Part shown: in pieces, positions 6,762-9,387 of the stretch | Position numbering within the stretch: position 1 is the first letter of the stretch | Layout: each line of letters starts with the position of its first letter | Source: Gammaproteobacteria bacterium | GTDB lineage: Bacteria; Pseudomonadota; Gammaproteobacteria; Steroidobacterales; Woeseiaceae | Reading direction: 5' to 3' | DNA: 9,387 bases | Assembly (NCBI GenBank): GCA_030641695.1 | Contig: DAOWGY010000275.1 | Span: 1-9,387, forward strand | Program-made: the position numbers and the translations under genes | The notes under the pieces: model-generated | Database searches by the model: none | Seen by the model: the letters and a program-made list of their open reading frames with translations, nothing else | What the model was told of the DNA's origin: nothing

Positions 6762-8203
6762 CTGCTGCGTGGGAAGTCGTCATCGGGCTCGAGATTCACA
6801 CGCAGCTCGCCACTGACAGCAAGATTTTTTCGGGCGCTTCGACGGCGTACGGGGCCGAGCCGAACACGCAGGCCTGCCTGGTCGACCTCGGCTATCCGGG
6901 CGTTCTGCCGGTACTAAATGAAGAGGTCGTGCGCATGGCGTGCAAGTTCGGCCTGGCGGTCAACGCGACTGTCGCGCCGCGCTCGGTATTTGCGCGCAAG
7001 AATTATTTTTATCCCGACCTCCCGAAGGGTTACCAGATCAGCCAGTACGAGCTGCCGATCGTCGAGCACGGCGAAATGTTCATCACGGCTGAGGACGGCA
7101 GTGAAAAGCGCATCGGAATTACGCGCGCGCATCTCGAGGAAGACGCTGGCAAGTCGATACACGAAGGGCTGGATCGGCAATCCGGTATCGACCTGAACCG
7201 GGCGGGCACGCCGCTGCTCGAGATCGTTTCGGAGCCCGATTTGCGTTCCGCGAAAGAGGCCGTCGCATACATGCGCAAGATCCACACGATCGTGCGCTAT
7301 CTCGGCATCTCGGACGGCAACATGCAGGAAGGCTCGTTCCGCTGCGATGCCAACGTCTCGATACGACCACGCGGTCAGGAGGAATTGGGAACGCGTAGCG
7401 AGCTCAAGAATCTCAACTCGTTCCGCTTCATCGAGAAGGCCATCAACTTCGAGATCGAGCGGCAGATCGAAGTCCTCGAGGACGGCGGCAAAGTCGTGCA
7501 GGAAACGCGCTTGTATGATTCCGACCGTGACGAAACGCGATCGATGCGTTCGAAAGAGGAAGCGAACGACTATCGCTACTTCCCGGATCCGGATTTGTTG
7601 CCCGTCGAGATCGGCGAGGATTACATCGAGCAGGTCCGCGCGACGCTGCCCGAGTTGCCTGATGCCAAGCGGCAGCGCTTTGTCGATGACTACGGCATCA
7701 AGTCCGACGATGCCGCTATCCTGACAATGAATCGCGCACTGGCGGACTATTTCGAATCGGTCGTGGCGGCTGCGAATGCGCAGCCACAGGATGCAGCCAA
7801 CTGGGTAATCGGCGACTTGTCGGGTGCACTCAACAAAGACGGCATCGAGATCAGCGATAGCCGCATCAGCGCAGAGCACCTGGCGGGTCTCATCAATCGC
7901 ATTCATGACAATACGATTTCCGGCAAGATTGCCAAGGAAGTCTTCGAGGCGATGTGGGGCGGGGAGGGCTCGGCCGACGACGTCATCGAGACACGAGGCC
8001 TCAGGCAAATCACGGATACGTCGGCCATCGAGGCCATCGTCGACAAGGTCATCGCCGACAATCCCGGCCAGGCGGCTGAATACAGGGCCGGCAAGGACAA
8101 GCTGATCGGCTTTTTCGTCGGCCAGGTCATGAAAGAATCCGGTGGCAAGGCGAATCCCGGCCAGGTAAACGCAATTTTGAGAACTAAGCTCGGAAGTTCC
8201 TAG
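6758..8203 (+). CDS. gatB: Glutamyl/aspartyl-tRNA amidotransferase subunit B
   Basis: tRNA-binding and kinase/amidase-coupling subunit of GatCAB: it activates the carboxylate of Glu/Asp on the tRNA with ATP and accepts ammonia from GatA. 481 residues from the GTG at 6758, normal for the family. Seen: the N-terminal EVVIGLEIHTQL (6-17), YQISQYELPI (92-101), the signature IDLNRAGTPLLEIVSEPDL (144-162), GSFRCDANVSIRPRG (192-206), NDYRYFPDPDL (270-280), and a C-terminal YqeY-like helical tail ending in VGQVMKESGGKANPGQVN (454-471), which contacts the tRNA elbow. The start is fixed by GGAGG at 6746 and by the GTGA overlap with the gatA stop. Confidence 0.98.
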   Translation: MTAAWEVVIGLEIHTQLATDSKIFSGASTAYGAEPNTQACLVDLGYPGVLPVLNEEVVRMACKFGLAVNATVAPRSVFARKNYFYPDLPKGYQISQYELPIVEHGEMFITAEDGSEKRIGITRAHLEEDAGKSIHEGLDRQSGIDLNRAGTPLLEIVSEPDLRSAKEAVAYMRKIHTIVRYLGISDGNMQEGSFRCDANVSIRPRGQEELGTRSELKNLNSFRFIEKAINFEIERQIEVLEDGGKVVQETRLYDSDRDETRSMRSKEEANDYRYFPDPDLLPVEIGEDYIEQVRATLPELPDAKRQRFVDDYGIKSDDAAILTMNRALADYFESVVAAANAQPQDAANWVIGDLSGALNKDGIEISDSRISAEHLAGLINRIHDNTISGKIAKEVFEAMWGGEGSADDVIETRGLRQITDTSAIEAIVDKVIADNPGQAAEYRAGKDKLIGFFVGQVMKESGGKANPGQVNAILRTKLGSS

Positions 8204-8229
8204 TCAGATTCCCTAGACTGGGTCTTCCC

Positions 8230-9093
8230 ATGATTGCTGACCACGTCATTCCGTTCGTTTTTGATGCTCTGCCGGTACGCGGCGCACTCATTAACCTGTC
8301 ACGCTCATGGCGCCGCATGTTGCGCGACCAACACTACGACCGAATCATTCAGGAAACGTTAGGCCATGCGGCCGCTGCCACCGGTCTCATCGCCCAAAGC
8401 TTGAAATTCGATGGTGCGGTCACACTGCAGATTCAGGGCGACGGCGAATTGCGCATGCTCGTCATGCAATGCACCAGTGATTTCGAAATCCGCGGCATGG
8501 CGAATGTCGATGAGGACGGCGACGCTGATACTTTCGGCGACCTGATGAACAACGCGCACTGCGCCATTACTGTCGATGCCGGTGATCGTCCCTACCAGGG
8601 TATCGTCGAAATCGAGCAGTCCTCGCTGGCAGACAGCCTGCAAAATTACTTCGCGCGTTCAGTGCAGGTACCGAGTCACGTGATCCTCGTCAGCGACAAT
8701 TCTCTGAGTGGTGGCATCCTGCTGCAGCAAATGCCGGGCCAGTACATGATGGACGACGATGACTGGGATCGACTTGGATACATCGCGGCAACGCTTCGCA
8801 ACAATGACTTCGACAGCGCCGACGGCGTGGAATTGATCGGCAAGCTGTTCGCCGAGGACGATGTGCGCGTATTCAAATCGAAGCCCGTTGTTTTTCGTTG
8901 CCCTTGTTCTCTGGAGCGCGTGGAAGAGGTGCTGCGCATGCTCGGCGAGGATGAGACCCAAAATGCCGTGGCAGAGCAGGGACAGGTTGATGTCACTTGC
9001 GAGTATTGCGGGCGCTGCCGATCGTTCGATCCGATCGACATCTCGCGGCTGTTTGCCGACAACGTCGTCACAGGCCCCGACTCGGTGCAGTAA
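8230..9093 (+). CDS. hslO: Hsp33, redox-regulated molecular chaperone
   Basis: Cytoplasmic holdase that is inactive when reduced and zinc-bound, and on oxidative unfolding protects proteins from aggregation. 287 residues (E. coli 292). Seen: an N-terminal domain with FDALPVRGALI (11-21), LKFDGAVTLQIQGDGELR (58-75) and PYQGIVEI (121-128), a linker region, then the C-terminal redox switch with CPC (Cys224, Cys226) and CEYC (Cys257, Cys260), the four zinc ligands in the family's CXC...CXXC arrangement. An additional Cys263 follows three residues later; E. coli Hsp33 lacks it. It starts 26 bp after gatB on the same strand with no obvious terminator between, so it may be read from the gatCAB transcript. 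No strong ribosome binding site is seen. Confidence 0.96.
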   Translation: MIADHVIPFVFDALPVRGALINLSRSWRRMLRDQHYDRIIQETLGHAAAATGLIAQSLKFDGAVTLQIQGDGELRMLVMQCTSDFEIRGMANVDEDGDADTFGDLMNNAHCAITVDAGDRPYQGIVEIEQSSLADSLQNYFARSVQVPSHVILVSDNSLSGGILLQQMPGQYMMDDDDWDRLGYIAATLRNNDFDSADGVELIGKLFAEDDVRVFKSKPVVFRCPCSLERVEEVLRMLGEDETQNAVAEQGQVDVTCEYCGRCRSFDPIDISRLFADNVVTGPDSVQ

Positions 9094-9104
9094 CACGGTA
9101 ACAC

Positions 9105-9335
9105 GGGGTCGGACCTCAATAAGCTTATGATCCGCAACACTTTCTCGTGATGAAGTTAGCCGAAATAAGGCCTAATTGCCGATTTCGGGGCGCAAATTGG
9201 GTTACTTGAAAAACGCTTGTTCCCGCTCTGATAAATCGCCAATATCGTACCCGAAATCAGCCAATTAATGCAGCGGATTGCCGCACCTGCAGTTCAGTTT
9301 TCTAGTATTTCAATAGGTTGTCACGGTCCGACCCC
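9105..9335. mobile_element. Putative non-autonomous inverted-repeat element after hslO
   Basis: A perfect 11-bp inverted repeat, GGGGTCGGACC at 9105-9115 and GGTCCGACCCC at 9325-9335, bounds 231 bp with no credible reading frame. The interior holds a nested inverted repeat (9173-9267), a 10-bp palindrome ATAAGCTTAT (9119-9128) and a small hairpin GCGG-ATTG-CCGC (9273-9284). Its base composition is visibly lower in G+C than the flanking genes. This is typical of MITE-like or REP-like intergenic elements, but no transposase or clear target duplication is present, so the mobile assignment is inference. An 8-bp tandem TAACACGG (9091-9106) straddles the left edge and includes the hslO stop. It could also form part of the hslO transcript end. 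Confidence 0.5.
9173..9267. repeat. Inverted repeat nested in the post-hslO element
   Basis: TAATTGCCGATTTCGGG (9173-9189) and CCCGAAATCAGCCAATTA (9250-9267) are reverse complements apart from one mismatch and one extra base. A third related copy, AAATCGCCAAT, lies at 9233-9243. The arms are separated by about 60 bp and could form a long stem in DNA or RNA. Confidence 0.6.
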
Positions 9336-9337
9336 TC

Positions 9338-9377
9338 TTGACCTGGCAAATAAATATAAGTAAATTGTTATTTATTT
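9338..9377 (+). promoter_or_regulatory. AT-rich palindrome with a possible promoter at the right edge
   Basis: TTGACC (9338-9343), 17 bases, then TAAATT (9361-9366) resembles a sigma70 promoter pointing right. The region also holds a perfect 9-bp inverted repeat, AAATAAATA (9348-9356) and TATTTATTT (9369-9377), with a 12-base spacer that covers the -10. An ATG follows at 9378, but only a few codons are visible and there is no ribosome binding site, so I do not call a gene. The palindrome could be an operator or simply AT-rich intergenic DNA. Confidence 0.3.
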
Positions 9378-9387
9378 ATGAAAGACG

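Noticed and set aside
6914..8008. Long open frame (364 codons) on the minus strand opposite gatB
   Set aside because: It lies fully antisense to a gene with strong family motifs, and its translation is rich in Arg/Asp/Leu with no recognisable domain. Such shadows are common in G+C-rich genes.
9378..9387. Gene starting with ATG at 9378
   Set aside because: Only three codons are visible and no ribosome binding site precedes it.
9094..9387. CRISPR array, tRNA or coding gene in the right intergenic region
   Set aside because: No regularly spaced direct repeats, no cloverleaf arms, and no open frame with recognisable content; the repeats seen are inverted.
1..9387. A previously undescribed multi-gene defence or metabolic system
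   Set aside because: All eight coding regions fit well-known families with intact key motifs and ordinary operon structure; nothing unassigned remains that could form such a system.

Overview
The window carries chromosomal housekeeping genes in two divergent blocks. It is about 60% G+C by eye, and protein similarities point to a gammaproteobacterium. A gatCAB operon next to mreB is known from Pseudomonas, and the mreBCD-mrdA-rodA order is seen in Xanthomonas-like lineages. Species cannot be fixed from this sequence, but Pseudomonas itself is unlikely because there mrdA/rodA lie elsewhere. I see no tRNA, rRNA, CRISPR array, phage gene or transposase.

Minus strand, positions 4843 down to 1: a cell-elongation (Rod complex) operon, read in the order mreB, mreC, mreD, mrdA (PBP2), rodA. 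The last gene runs off the left edge. MreB is the cytoplasmic actin-like filament, MreC and MreD are its membrane linkers, PBP2 is the transpeptidase and RodA the glycosyltransferase that together build lateral-wall peptidoglycan. From mreC to rodA the genes overlap or abut (8 nt overlap, 1 nt gap, 14 nt overlap). The only sizeable gap is the 128 bp between mreB and mreC, and it holds a striking inverted repeat (3682-3774).

Plus strand, 4978 to 9093: gatC, gatA and gatB encode the tRNA-dependent amidotransferase, joined by 4-nt stop/start overlaps (ATGA, GTGA). They are followed after 26 bp by hslO, the redox-activated chaperone Hsp33. GatCAB implies that the organism makes Asn-tRNA(Asn) and/or Gln-tRNA(Gln) by transamidation.

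The 134 bp between mreB and gatC (4844-4977) is a divergent promoter region with plausible sigma70 boxes both ways that overlap around a TTGCGCAA palindrome.

Downstream of hslO (9094-9387) there is no convincing gene. It holds a 231-bp segment bounded by perfect 11-bp inverted repeats with nested palindromes, which looks like a non-autonomous mobile or repeat element. After it comes an AT-rich stretch with a 9-bp palindrome and a possible promoter pointing out of the window.

I found no new multi-gene system. The items most worth following up are the structured repeat between mreB and mreC, the inverted-repeat element after hslO, and a small in-frame tandem duplication in gatA.
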